A DNA stretch of 64,000 nucleotides from Rugosimonospora acidiphila (GTDB taxonomy: Bacteria > Actinomycetota > Actinomycetes > Mycobacteriales > Micromonosporaceae): contig NZ_BAABJQ010000004.1 in assembly GCF_039543385.1 (NCBI RefSeq), positions 124,001 to 188,000 on the forward strand. Direction: 5' to 3'. Of this stretch, positions 54,620 through 62,988 are shown one piece after another (position 1 is the stretch's first letter; each line of letters opens with the position of its first letter). A program made the position numbers and the translations under genes. The notes under the pieces are model-generated. The model was not told where the DNA came from. It saw only the letters and a program-made list of their open reading frames with translations, and did not search any database.

Positions 54620-55789
54620 CTAGAGGCCCAGCGAACGGCCGACGATCTCTTTCATGATCTCGGTGGTGCCGCCGTAGATGGTCTGCACCCGGCTGTCCAG
54701 CCAGGCCTTGGCCACCGGGTACTCCCGCATGTAGCCGTACCCGCCGTGCAGCTGCACGCAGCGGTCGGCGACCTTGGTCTGCAGTTCGGTCGTCCACCAC
54801 TTCGCCATCGCCGCGTCCGCGATGGTCAGCCGGCCCGCGTTGTACTCCGTCACGCAGTGGTTCAGGAACGTGCGGGCGATCGTCACCTCGGTGGCCAACT
54901 CCGCGAGCAGGAACCGGTTGTGCTGGAACGTCCCGATCGGGCGGCCGAACGCCTCGCGGGTACGCGCGTAGTCCAGCGTGACGCCGAGGATGTGCTCGGC
55001 GCCCGCGACCGCGGCGACGGCGATGCTCAGCCGTTCCCGGGGCAGGTTTGCCGTCAGGTGGTAGAAGCCCTGGTTCTCCGCGCCGATCAGGTTGGTCGCG
55101 GGCACCCGGCAGTCGGCGAAGAACAGCTCAGCCGTGTCGTTGGCCGACAGCCCCACCTTGTCCAGCCGCCGGCCGCGCTCGAACCCGGGCGTACCGCGCT
55201 CCACCCCGAACAGCGACAGCCCGTGCGCGCCGGCCTCCGGATCGGTACGAGCGACCACGATCACGAGATCGGCGAGCTCGCCGTTGGTGATGAAGGTCTT
55301 CTGCCCATTGAGGACATAGTCGGAGCCGTCGCGCACGGCCGAGGTGCGCACCCCTGCCAGATCGGAGCCCGCGCCCGGTTCGGACATCGCGATGGCCGTG
55401 ATGGCCTGCCCTGAGCAGAACCCGGGCAGCCAGCGCTTGCGCTGCTCGTCGGTGGTCAACTCGGTGAGGTAGGGCGCCACTATGTCGTTGTGCAGCCCGA
55501 AACCCAGGCCGCTGGTGCCGGCGGCGCACATCTCCTCGACGAGTACCGCGTTGAACCGGAAGTCGCGCTGGCCGCCACCGCCGTACTCCTCGGGCACGTC
55601 CGGGCCGAGCAGACCGGCCGCGCCGGCCTTGCGCCAGACCGCGCGATCGACCAGGCCGGCCTTCTCCCAGGCGGCGTGGTGCGGCACGGCCTCGCGGGCC
55701 AGGAACGTCCGGCACAGTTCCCGGAACTCCTCATGGACCGGCTCGTACAGATGCTGCTCCATGGCAACCGAGTCTGTCAGATTCGCCAT
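54620..55789 (-). CDS. Acyl-CoA dehydrogenase
   Basis: FAD-dependent acyl-CoA dehydrogenase, 389 residues, introducing the alpha-beta double bond in acyl-CoA oxidation. It has the two family signatures AMSEPGAGSDLAGVRTSAV and QLHGGYGYMREYPVAKAWLD, plus KTFITNGELADLVIVVART and RTREAFGRPIGTFQHNRF; the C-terminus ends IYGGTTEIMKEIVGRSLGL. It resembles long-chain or LigD/FadE-type actinobacterial enzymes; chain length cannot be told. The start is uncertain (ATG chosen; another ATG nine codons later). folD is convergent, only nine bases away. Confidence 0.92.
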   Translation of the reverse strand: MANLTDSVAMEQHLYEPVHEEFRELCRTFLAREAVPHHAAWEKAGLVDRAVWRKAGAAGLLGPDVPEEYGGGGQRDFRFNAVLVEEMCAAGTSGLGFGLHNDIVAPYLTELTTDEQRKRWLPGFCSGQAITAIAMSEPGAGSDLAGVRTSAVRDGSDYVLNGQKTFITNGELADLVIVVARTDPEAGAHGLSLFGVERGTPGFERGRRLDKVGLSANDTAELFFADCRVPATNLIGAENQGFYHLTANLPRERLSIAVAAVAGAEHILGVTLDYARTREAFGRPIGTFQHNRFLLAELATEVTIARTFLNHCVTEYNAGRLTIADAAMAKWWTTELQTKVADRCVQLHGGYGYMREYPVAKAWLDSRVQTIYGGTTEIMKEIVGRSLGL

Positions 55790-55921
55790 CGACGCGCCCC
55801 GCTCGACAACCGACCGGTCAGGTTCCTTCGGTCCAATACCTGGCCAGCCGCGCCACGGCCTCATCCCTGGACATCGCCGCGATGTCCGACTCGTACCGCG
55901 TGGATGAGCGCGGGCGCCTGG

Positions 55922-56575
55922 TCAGGTCAGCGCGTCCGCGACCACTTTGAGGTCCTTGACGAAGCCCGCGTACGCCGCGTCCCGGTCGTCCGCGCGCAGG
56001 ATCGCCGACGGGTGCAGCGTCGCCATCACCTGGGCCGACCCGCCGGGCTGCGCGTAGTCCTCCGGGTGGTAGGCCGACTCCGGCCACGGCATCAGCCTCC
56101 CGCGCGATCGGGTGACCCGGAACGACGGGCCGAGCAGCGCCTGGCCGGCCGTCGCGCCCAGGGCGATCACGAAGCGCGGCGCCAGCTGGGCGAACTCCGC
56201 AAGCAGCCACGGGCGGCACGCGACGATCTCGACCCGGTCCGGAGTCTGGTGGATGCGGCGCTTGCCGGTGGCCGCCTGCCGGAACTTGAAGTGCTTCACG
56301 GCATTCGTGATGTAGAGGTCCTTCGGCTGCAGGCCGACGTCGCCGACCGCGCGGCGCAGCAGTACCCCGGCCGGCCCGACGAACGGCTCGCCACGCCGGT
56401 CCTCGACGTCGCCGGGCTGCTCGCCGACCAGCACCACCCGGGCCCGGGAACCACCCTTCCCGAACACCGTCTGGGTGGCGTCCCGCCACAGGTCGCAGCC
56501 CCGGCAGGAGCGCGCCTCCTCGCGAAGTTCGTCGAGGTCGGCACCGGCCGGTACGAAGGAAGCCATGTCGGACAT
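55922..56575 (-). CDS. udgX: UdgX-type uracil-DNA glycosylase
   Basis: Family 4-like uracil-DNA glycosylase of the UdgX class, 217 residues. The active-site motif GEQPGD is at 51-56. The diagnostic loop KRRIH is at 105-109, with His109 matching the Mycobacterium smegmatis residue that bonds covalently to the abasic sugar after uracil excision. Cys24, Cys27 (CRGC) and Cys120 (ACRPW) are iron-sulfur ligands; I do not see an obvious fourth Cys. HPSAILR is the C-terminal motif. TACACC lies six bases before the ATG, a possible leaderless start. Confidence 0.92.
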   Translation of the reverse strand: MSDMASFVPAGADLDELREEARSCRGCDLWRDATQTVFGKGGSRARVVLVGEQPGDVEDRRGEPFVGPAGVLLRRAVGDVGLQPKDLYITNAVKHFKFRQAATGKRRIHQTPDRVEIVACRPWLLAEFAQLAPRFVIALGATAGQALLGPSFRVTRSRGRLMPWPESAYHPEDYAQPGGSAQVMATLHPSAILRADDRDAAYAGFVKDLKVVADALT

Positions 56576-56647
56576 ACCGAAGGTGTACCCGATCCTTCGG
56601 GGTTTAGCACGGCGCGGCCGGAACGCCCGCGGGCGCGGGCCGGCGAG

Positions 56648-56872
56648 CTACACCGCCGCCTCGACGACCGCCCGCGAGGTCATCCAGACCCCGTCGTGCG
56701 CGCTGCAGTCGTACGGCACACAGTGCAGATCCTGGACGCCCCGGTCCCAGGCCACGCTGTTGATGAGGTCGGCCAGGTGCACGTCGGGAACGATGTATTC
56801 ATTGCGGACGTCCTGCTTGCGCACGGTCAGCCGCCAGAGCCGACCGATGGGGAACTCCAGATACCGCTCCAC
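56648..56872 (-). CDS. Hypothetical 74-residue protein
   Basis: Unrecognised. MERYLEFPIGRLWRLTVRKQ, then VPDVHLADLINSVAWDRGVQDLHCVPYDCSAHDGVWMTS, a mostly polar sequence with two Cys four residues apart. AGGAG lies six bases before the GTG, a good ribosome site. It follows the membrane-protein gene by 13 bases on the same strand, so the two form an operon. Confidence 0.65.
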   Translation of the reverse strand: MERYLEFPIGRLWRLTVRKQDVRNEYIVPDVHLADLINSVAWDRGVQDLHCVPYDCSAHDGVWMTSRAVVEAAV

Positions 56873-56885
56873 GTCGCTCTCCTCG

Positions 56886-57260
56886 CTATCGAATTGTGGG
56901 CGCAGCGGATGACTCGCGCCTCGGCCCGGTAGCGGCCAGGCCGAGGATCAGGACCAGGATGAACGCACCGGGGGCGACGCCGAGCACTATCCAGCCGCTC
57001 GCGCCGGCCAGGGAGCAGAGGAGAAACGCGACCACCCCGACCGCCAGGGCGACCCCGCAGACCACCGCGTAGTTCGTCGCCGCGTGCAGCCCGCCGTTGA
57101 CGTGCACCTCGGTCTCGATCGACACGGGGGGAACGGTGACCTGAAACCGCATGCGATCGGGCACCAGCGGTGGCCCGTAGACCCTCGGCGAGGGCTCCAC
57201 CGCGGACTCGTCGATCGAGTCCGCGACATCGGGAGCCGCACTCTCCGCGGAGCTTGCCAT
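56886..57260 (-). CDS. Hypothetical protein with two transmembrane helices
   Basis: A 124-residue protein. An acidic N-terminus (ESAAPDVADSIDESAVEPS) precedes FQVTVPPVSIETEVHVNGGLH and two adjacent hydrophobic segments, YAVVCGVALAVGVVAFLLCSLAG and GWIVLGVAPGAFILVLILGLA. No family is recognised. It starts at an ATG inside a longer frame, which is preferred because the conserved-looking acidic part begins there. It lies upstream of the 74-residue gene. Confidence 0.65.
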   Translation of the reverse strand: MASSAESAAPDVADSIDESAVEPSPRVYGPPLVPDRMRFQVTVPPVSIETEVHVNGGLHAATNYAVVCGVALAVGVVAFLLCSLAGASGWIVLGVAPGAFILVLILGLAATGPRRESSAAPTIR

Positions 57261-57781
57261 GCCTCGTCCCCCACCCGTTTCCGTACGGCGACCACTCCGC
57301 CCGGCAGTCACGCACCGTCGATATTAACCTAGGTCACTCAACTTTCACGCACTGATCCGTCACTAGAAATTACAATAAGACGCACACGTTCGCGGTCATA
57401 AGACTCTGATCACGCGAGCATGCCTGACCGGCGACAATGCGTGGCCGCCGCGCTCGCTGGGCATCCCGATCACGCCCCGCCAGGGTACGCCGCATCGGTG
57501 ATCTAGCAACGCAGCGTTAGTTACCCGACAGTACGGACAGTGATCATCCGGCCCGGCGCCACGGCTTCCCGACCCGCTGTAGGCCCCTCACCAGCAACGA
57601 TAGGGGCGGGCGACGCGTGGACTTGTGACGTTTGCACGACTACCGTAAGAGCGTTCGTCACACATCGGAGCGCGGAATGAGCGACTGACATGAGCGCATT
57701 ATGGGAACAGAATGTGGTGCTCCAGTTACCCGATCAATACTCGATATGGCATCATGAGCCGTACGAGAGGAGACGAACGCA

Positions 57782-57805
57782 ATGAGTGATCGGCGCCATC
57801 AATAA
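57782..57805 (+). CDS. Putative seven-residue leader peptide (MSDRRHQ)
   Basis: ATG-AGT-GAT-CGG-CGC-CAT-CAA-TAA, with AGGAG nine bases upstream inside GAGAGGAGACG. It ends four bases before a hairpin and 76 bases before the ribbon-helix-helix gene. Two Arg codons, His and Gln precede the stop, a content compatible with a stalling or sensing leader. Translation is not proven; the ribosome site and position are the evidence. Confidence 0.45.
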   Translation: MSDRRHQ

Positions 57806-57808
57806 GGC

Positions 57809-57841
57809 GGGCGGCGCACCGATGCCCCGGTAACGCCGCCC
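57809..57841 (+). promoter_or_regulatory. Leader hairpin (attenuator-like)
   Basis: GGGCGGCG pairs with CGCCGCCC; inside, ACCG pairs with CGGT. It begins four bases after the leader-peptide stop, so a ribosome on the leader would cover its base. No T-tract follows, which makes translational control or Rho-dependent attenuation more likely than intrinsic termination. Confidence 0.5.
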
Positions 57842-57881
57842 TCGTCGCAACCCCTCGACCGAGATCAGGAGATCGGACTAC

Positions 57882-58226
57882 ATGAGTCTGCTACATACGG
57901 TTGCTGGAAACACACAGGGGGACACTGAAAAAATGGAACCCGACAGTGCGAAGCGCCGCGCCTCCGGCCAACCGCCGACTCCGCCTGCGGCCAGCCCGGC
58001 TCACACCGGGGGATCGCTGACGCGGGTCACCGCCAACTTCACTCCGCGGGCCGCCGCCTCACTCGAGCGCATCGCGGAGAAGACCGGCGATTCCCGGACC
58101 GATGTCCTCAACATGGCCGTCATGGCGTACGAGACCATCCTCGAGCTGATCGAGGAAGGGGACGGCCGCACGCTGCGGGTCCAACTGCCCAACGGAGAGG
58201 TGCGGGTCCTGCAGTTCATCGGCTGA
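57882..58226 (+). CDS. Ribbon-helix-helix-like small protein
   Basis: A 114-residue protein. The N-terminal ~45 residues are polar and Pro/Ala rich. RVTANFTPRAAASLERIAEKTGDSRTDVLNMAVMAYETILELI (~48-90) has the strand-helix-helix pattern of ribbon-helix-helix (CopG/Arc-like) DNA-binding proteins; GRTLRVQLPNGEVRVLQFIG forms a final beta hairpin. No toxin gene is adjacent. AGGAG lies about nine bases before the ATG; a second ATG at residue 18 is also possible. A leader peptide and hairpin precede it. Confidence 0.7.
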   Translation: MSLLHTVAGNTQGDTEKMEPDSAKRRASGQPPTPPAASPAHTGGSLTRVTANFTPRAAASLERIAEKTGDSRTDVLNMAVMAYETILELIEEGDGRTLRVQLPNGEVRVLQFIG

Positions 58227-58302
58227 GTGCCGGACCGCGACCTGCCGCCACTCTCGCCGGCGCGCGTCGCCAACGCCGTCGAGACGCGTGCGCGCCCGTG
58301 GC

Positions 58303-59622
58303 TCACACGCGGTACCCGTGCGCCGCGCCGCGCACCGCGTCCAGCATCGCGTCCGCCAACGGCTCGATGTCCTTCATGGACAGTGGGCTGACCGTGATCC
58401 GGATCGCCGGCGGGGTGGCCAGGCGGAACAGCGAGCCCGGGGCGACCGCGTACCCCGCGTCGCGCAGCCGGCCCACCGCCACCGTCTCGTCCGGCACCGG
58501 CAGCCAGACATTCAGCCCGCTCTCGCCGGCCGCGACCAGCCCGCGCGCCGCCAGCGCCGAGCGCAGCCCGGCCCGCCGGGACGCGTAGGAGTCCCGCGCC
58601 CGGTCGATCTGGGCGGTCACGGCCTCGTCCCGCCACAGCCGCGCCACGATCCGCTGCAGGATGCTGGACACCCAGCCGCCGCCGACGCGCATCCGGCCCT
58701 CGACCCTGGCCACCGTCGCCTCATCGCCAGCCAGCGCGGCCAGCCGCAGATCCGGCCCGTACGGCTTGGACACCGAACGCAGGAACGCCCACCGCCCGGT
58801 CGTGCCGGCCAGCGGGTGCAGGGACAGCATGGACAGCTCCGCGGCGTGATCGTCCTCGATCAGCAGCAGGTCGGGGTGCCGGCGCAGCAGGGTGCGCAGC
58901 GCAGCGGCCCTGCCCCGGGTCACCGTCGCGCCGGTCGGGTTGTGCGCGCGGGCGGTCACCACCAGCGCGTCGATGCCGGCGGACAGCGCCGCGACCAGCC
59001 CGTCGGGGGACGGCCCCTGCTCATCGACCGGGATCGGCACCGGCGTCAGCCCCTGAGCGGCGACCAGATCGAGCAGGCTGGACCAGCCCGGATCCTCGAC
59101 GCCCACCCGGTCACCGGGTCGCAGATGCGCGGCGAGCAGCCTGTCCATGCCGTCCAGGGCACCGCCGGTAACGGTCAGCGCGGGCACCGGTACGCCGTCG
59201 GACTCCAGCCTGGCGACGATCAGCTCGGCCAACTCCGGGATCGGGCTGTCGTCGCCGTACCCGTGCGGGGCGGCCGGCTCCGGGCGGGGTACCCGGGGCA
59301 GCAGCCGGGCGTCGGGCTCGCCGGCCGACAGGTCGAGCACACCCGGCGGTACGGGCAGCCGGCGCACGCTACGGGTCGGCGCCACCGGAGGCCGGGGCCG
59401 GATCCGGGTGCCGTTGCGCCCGGCGGTCTCCACGATCCCCCGCTGCCGCAGCGCCTGGTATGCCGAGGCGACCGTGCCGGCGCTGACGCCGAGGGTGCCG
59501 GCCAGCTCCCTGACCGGAGGCAGGCTCTGCCCCGCCGCCAGGGCTCCGCGGCGCACACCCGACTCGATGCTGCCGGAAATAGCCGCGGCTGTAGCACCCT
59601 CAATCTGATAACGTACCGCCAC
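58303..59622 (-). CDS. MocR-type regulator (GntR HTH-aminotransferase fusion)
   Basis: A 439-residue transcription factor. A GntR winged helix (~5-75, AGQSLPPVRELAGTLGVSAGTVASAYQALR) is fused to a fold-type I aminotransferase domain that binds PLP. PLP residues are visible: ARAHNPTGA (Asn), LIEDDHA (Asp) and SVSKPYGPDLR (the Schiff-base Lys). MocR/PdxR proteins sense PLP and control vitamin B6-related genes. The divergent neighbour encodes a pyridoxamine-phosphate-oxidase-like protein, its probable target. TACAAT lies nine bases before the GTG. Confidence 0.9.
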   Translation of the reverse strand: MAVRYQIEGATAAAISGSIESGVRRGALAAGQSLPPVRELAGTLGVSAGTVASAYQALRQRGIVETAGRNGTRIRPRPPVAPTRSVRRLPVPPGVLDLSAGEPDARLLPRVPRPEPAAPHGYGDDSPIPELAELIVARLESDGVPVPALTVTGGALDGMDRLLAAHLRPGDRVGVEDPGWSSLLDLVAAQGLTPVPIPVDEQGPSPDGLVAALSAGIDALVVTARAHNPTGATVTRGRAAALRTLLRRHPDLLLIEDDHAAELSMLSLHPLAGTTGRWAFLRSVSKPYGPDLRLAALAGDEATVARVEGRMRVGGGWVSSILQRIVARLWRDEAVTAQIDRARDSYASRRAGLRSALAARGLVAAGESGLNVWLPVPDETVAVGRLRDAGYAVAPGSLFRLATPPAIRITVSPLSMKDIEPLADAMLDAVRGAAHGYRV

Positions 59623-59623
59623 A

Positions 59624-59644
59624 GTTCAGGGATTGTACCAGAAC
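59624..59644. promoter_or_regulatory. Operator candidate between mocR and the PNPOx-GNAT gene
   Basis: GTTCAGG and CCAGAAC (six of seven symmetric) flank GATTGTA. It nearly fills the 35-base divergent gap and covers the mocR -10 (minus-strand TACAAT). Confidence 0.5.
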
Positions 59645-59657
59645 AAAGGAGCCACCG

Positions 59658-60893
59658 ATGGGAACGGACTACTCGGTGACCGCACGCATCACCCCGACCC
59701 GGTACCCGGACCGGGTCTCCTACCGGCGCGACCTCGCGCACGCGATCCTCGACGAGGCGTACGTCTGCCATCTCGGCCTGATCGGCGACGGCCTGCCCCG
59801 GGTGCTGCCCACCCTGTTCGCCCGCGTCGACGACACCCTGTACGTGCACGGCTCCACCGGCAGCGGGCCGCTGCTCGCACTGCGCGACGGCGGCCCGGTG
59901 TGCGTCACCGTGACCCAGCTCGACGCGCTGGTCTTCGGCCGCTCGCAGTTTCACCACAGCGCCAACTACCGGTCGGTGGTCTGCTACGGCACCGCGCGGC
60001 CGGTCACCGACCCCGACGAGAAGTCCCGGGCGATGACCGCACTGGTAGACAAGATCGCCAACGGGCGCTCGGCGGACAGCCGCCCGCCCACCCCCCGCGA
60101 ACTGGCCGCCACCGGCGTGCTGGCGCTGTCGCTGTCCGAGGTCTCGGTGAAGGTTCGGGCGGGTGGGCCGGCGGACGACCCCGACGATCTCGGGCTGCCG
60201 TACTGGGCGGGGATCGTCCCGCTGCGCTCGACCGCCGGCGTACCGGTGCCGGGCGACGACGTCGCCGTGCCGGTCCCCGGGTACCTGCGCCCCGCCCGCT
60301 CGCCCTGGCTCGAACCGGTCACCATGGCCGGCCGGCACGTGATCCTCGAACCGCTGGACCCGTGCCACGCCCAGGCGCTGTTCGAGGCGCTCGACGACGA
60401 CGAAGCACACCGCTACATTCCGCAGCCCAGGCCGACCTCACCTGCGGAGATGGCCGCGACGGTGGCCCGCCTGCTGAGCGAGGCCGCGGACGGCCGCCGG
60501 GTGCCGTGGGTCCAGCGGCATCCGGGCACCGGCGAAGTGATCGGCACCACGTCCTACGCCCCCGCGGATGAGATCAACCGGGGGGTTCACATAGGCTCGA
60601 CGCAGCTGGGCCAGCGGTGGCGACGCACCGGCGTCAACACCGAGGCCAAGCTCCTGCTGATGACCCGGGCCTTCGAGGACCTGGGCGCGGTACGGGTGGA
60701 GTGGCAGACCGACATCCTCAACTCGCGCTCACAGGCCGCCATCGAGCGGTTGGGCGCGACCCGGGAGGGCGTGCTGCGCCGGCACAAGCGGCGGGCAGAC
60801 GGCACCTGGCGGGATTCGGTGTTCTACGGGATGACAGTGGACGAGTGGCCATTGGCCAAGAAGCGGCTGGTCGAGCGGCTTTCCCGGGGGTAG
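59658..60893 (+). CDS. Pyridoxamine-5'-phosphate-oxidase-like / GNAT acetyltransferase fusion
   Basis: A 411-residue two-domain protein. The N-terminal flavin-binding split barrel (~1-215) has YVCHLGLIGDGLPRVLPTLFARVDDTLYVHG and HHSANYRSVVCYGTARPV, as in the PNPOx-like/Nim family. The C-terminal GNAT domain (~218-405) is RimJ/RimL type, with GRHVILEPLDPCHAQALFEAL, GTSYAPADEINRGVHIGSTQL and LNSRSQAAIERLGATREG. The GNAT acetyl-CoA loop reads QLGQRWRRTGVN. Combined use of flavin and acetyl-CoA chemistry is unexplained; this fusion recurs in actinomycetes next to MocR genes. AAAGGAG precedes the ATG. Confidence 0.88.
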   Translation: MGTDYSVTARITPTRYPDRVSYRRDLAHAILDEAYVCHLGLIGDGLPRVLPTLFARVDDTLYVHGSTGSGPLLALRDGGPVCVTVTQLDALVFGRSQFHHSANYRSVVCYGTARPVTDPDEKSRAMTALVDKIANGRSADSRPPTPRELAATGVLALSLSEVSVKVRAGGPADDPDDLGLPYWAGIVPLRSTAGVPVPGDDVAVPVPGYLRPARSPWLEPVTMAGRHVILEPLDPCHAQALFEALDDDEAHRYIPQPRPTSPAEMAATVARLLSEAADGRRVPWVQRHPGTGEVIGTTSYAPADEINRGVHIGSTQLGQRWRRTGVNTEAKLLLMTRAFEDLGAVRVEWQTDILNSRSQAAIERLGATREGVLRRHKRRADGTWRDSVFYGMTVDEWPLAKKRLVERLSRG

Positions 60894-60958
60894 CACGCGC
60901 CCCGGGTCGCCGGCTTCGACCGATGCGTGTCGGGCGTAGCTCGGAAGGAGGATGGGAC

Positions 60959-61675
60959 GTGTTCGGTGTCACCAATATCTGGGCGTATCTCCTCGGTACG
61001 GTCGCGATCGTCCTGTTACCCGGGCCGAACTCGATGTACGTGCTGTCCACCGCGGCGCGGTCGGGGATTCGCAGCGGGTACGCCGGGGCGTCCGGGGTGT
61101 TCCTCGGCGACGCGCTGCTCATGACGCTGTCCGCGGCCGGGGTCGCCTCGCTGCTGCGGGCGCAGCCGACGCTGTTCCTGCTGGTGAAGTACGCCGGCGC
61201 CGGGTACCTGTGCTGGATAGGGCTGACCATGCTGCGCCGGGCCTGGCGCGGCCGGCGCGCCGCGGCACCAGGCCGGACGTCACCGGACGGGGCGGTATCG
61301 GACGAGATGGCATCGGACCGGGCCGACCCCGCTGAGAACCGGCCGGACGGAGTGGGTGCCGGGTCGACGGCCCGCAGCCCGTTCCGCAAGTCGCTGGTGG
61401 TCAGCCTGCTCAACCCGAAGGCGATCCTGTTCTTCATCTCCTTCTTCAGCCAGTTCGTCCGGCCCGGATACTCCCACCCGTGGCTGTCGTTCCTGGTGCT
61501 GGGCGTGATCCTGGAGGTGATCAGCGCCGCGTACCTGACGACGCTGATCTTCACCGGCAGCTACCTGTCGGCCTGGTTCCGCCGCCGCAGGCGGCTGTCC
61601 GGAGCGCTCGCCGCCGGCGTCGGCGCGGTCTTCGTCGGCTTCGCGATCAAGCTCGCCACCGGGTCGCTCGGGTAG
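60959..61675 (+). CDS. LysE-family amino-acid exporter
   Basis: A 238-residue membrane transporter of the LysE/RhtB family. The N-terminal signature VAIVLLPGPNSMYVLSTAARSGIRSGYAGASGVFLGD (~16-52) is complete, and SPFRKSLVVSLLNPKAILFFISFF marks the second half. Six hydrophobic helices fit. The central loop (~100-135) is long, with near-repeated SPDGAVSDEMASDRADPAENRPDG. The substrate is not predictable; LeuE-like members export neutral amino acids. AAGGAGG lies seven bases before the GTG. Confidence 0.88.
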   Translation: MFGVTNIWAYLLGTVAIVLLPGPNSMYVLSTAARSGIRSGYAGASGVFLGDALLMTLSAAGVASLLRAQPTLFLLVKYAGAGYLCWIGLTMLRRAWRGRRAAAPGRTSPDGAVSDEMASDRADPAENRPDGVGAGSTARSPFRKSLVVSLLNPKAILFFISFFSQFVRPGYSHPWLSFLVLGVILEVISAAYLTTLIFTGSYLSAWFRRRRRLSGALAAGVGAVFVGFAIKLATGSLG

Positions 61676-61684
61676 CTCGCCGGG

Positions 61685-62335
61685 CTACGAACCGTCGGTC
61701 AGGCCGTGCCGGTAGGCGTACTGCACGGCCTGCGCCCGGTCGCGTACCCCGGTCTTCGCGAACAGCCGGTTGATGTGCGACTTGACGGTGGCCTCGCTGA
61801 CGAAGAGTTTGGCGGCGATCTCCCGGTTGGACAGGCCGCCCGCGATCAGGCGCAGGACGTCGCCCTCGCGCGCGGTCAGGCCGTCCGGCAGTGCGCCCTC
61901 CGCGGCCGGCCCGGCACCGCTGGCCGCCGCGAGCAGCCGCTGCTGCACCTGGGGATCCAGTACCGACTGGCCGCCGGCCGCCGCCCGGACCGCCGCCGCG
62001 ATCTGCGCCCGGCCGGCGTCCTTCGTCAGGTACCCGAGGGCCCCGGCACGCAGGGCGGCCAGGATGTCGGCGTCCTCCGCGTACGTGGTCAGCACGACGA
62101 TCTGCGTCTCCGGGTGCTCGGCGCGGATGCGGGCGGTGGCGGTGGGCCCGTCGCAGCGGGGCATCCGCAGATCCATCAGCACGACATCGGCGCCACGCTC
62201 GTTGACCAGCGCGATCGCCTCTTCCCCATCCGCCGCCGCGCCGACCACCGTCACGTCGTCGAGCAGGTCAAGCAGCAGCGCGAGCCCTTCGCGTACCGCT
62301 GTCTGGTCGTCGGCGACGACCACCCGGATTGTCAT
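61685..62335 (-). CDS. NarL/FixJ-type response regulator
   Basis: A 216-residue two-component regulator. The receiver domain (~1-120) has Asp9-Asp10, phospho-acceptor Asp55 (VVLMDLRMP), Thr at VVLTTYAED and Lys at YLTKDAG. The LuxR-type helix-turn-helix is at ~150-205 (LTAREGDVLRLIAGGLSNRE, then FVSEATVKSHINRLFAKTG). No histidine kinase lies next to it in the window, so the signal is unknown. AAGGAT six bases before the chosen ATG suggests a leaderless start; a longer frame begins 14 codons earlier. Confidence 0.9.
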   Translation of the reverse strand: MTIRVVVADDQTAVREGLALLLDLLDDVTVVGAAADGEEAIALVNERGADVVLMDLRMPRCDGPTATARIRAEHPETQIVVLTTYAEDADILAALRAGALGYLTKDAGRAQIAAAVRAAAGGQSVLDPQVQQRLLAAASGAGPAAEGALPDGLTAREGDVLRLIAGGLSNREIAAKLFVSEATVKSHINRLFAKTGVRDRAQAVQYAYRHGLTDGS

Positions 62336-62424
62336 GCCGAAATCCTTGCACTCGCTGGCCGGTCCTGCCCGGCCCACCCCTCCGGCGGACCGAGCGGACC
62401 GGTGATCATCGATAGTGTGCCGGG

Positions 62425-62955
62425 ATGGACCACGACAACCCCATCCGGCTACGGCCGGTGATCGAAGACGATCTGGCCATGTTCCGGCGGTTCCTCACGG
62501 AGCCGTTCCTCATCGGCCGCGACTGGTTCGGTTTCCGGGACGCGCAGGGGCCGGCGCGCCGGTTCGCCACCGACGGGTACCTCGGCGAGGACAACGGCCG
62601 GCTGATCGTCGAGGTCGAACGGGACCGGGCGGTCGCCGGGTTCGTCAGCTACATGTCCGGGGTGTACGGCGGGGCGGCCAGGTACTGGGAGATCGGGATC
62701 GCGCTGCTGCCCGACTGGCGCGGGCTCGGCATCGGCTGGCGGGCGCAGGCGATGCTGTGCGACTACCTGTTCAGCCACACGCCGGCCCAGCGCGTCCAGG
62801 CCGGTACCCAGCCGGAGAACGTCGCCGAGCAGCGGTCGCTGACCAAGGCCGGCTTCCAGTTGGAGGGCGTCGTGCGGGCATGCGAGTTCCGGGCGGGCCA
62901 GTGGCGCGACGGGTACCTCTACAGCCGGCTGCGCGACGACCCCTCGCCGCTGTGA
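62425..62955 (+). CDS. GNAT-family N-acetyltransferase (RimJ/RimL type)
   Basis: A 176-residue acetyltransferase. PIRLRPVIEDDLAMFRRFL starts the fold. The acetyl-CoA loop is LLPDWRGLGIGWRAQAMLCDYLF (~92-114), and RVQAGTQPENVAEQRSLTKAGFQLEGVVRACEFRAGQWRDGYLYS is the typical RimJ/L C-terminal part. The substrate could be a ribosomal protein, an antibiotic or a small amine; it cannot be told. GATAGT lies eight bases before the ATG. The gene is convergent with the 114-residue gene downstream. Confidence 0.87.
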   Translation: MDHDNPIRLRPVIEDDLAMFRRFLTEPFLIGRDWFGFRDAQGPARRFATDGYLGEDNGRLIVEVERDRAVAGFVSYMSGVYGGAARYWEIGIALLPDWRGLGIGWRAQAMLCDYLFSHTPAQRVQAGTQPENVAEQRSLTKAGFQLEGVVRACEFRAGQWRDGYLYSRLRDDPSPL

Positions 62956-62988
62956 TGTCCGGTTCGCGATCCCGACGAATCCCACCCG

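Larger units (their letters stand above)
57261..57881. other. 621-base AT-richer noncoding region with leader elements
   Basis: The longest gap in the window and less GC-rich than its surroundings. It includes an inverted pair TGTGACG (57624-57630) and CGTCACA (57656-57662), a seven-codon reading frame with a good ribosome site, and a hairpin. Promoters for the divergent membrane gene (57260) and the downstream gene must be here, but I cannot fix the hexamers. Confidence 0.6.

Noticed and set aside
57882..58226. Ribbon-helix-helix antitoxin of a toxin-antitoxin pair
   Set aside because: No small toxin gene is downstream; the next gene is the convergent mocR.
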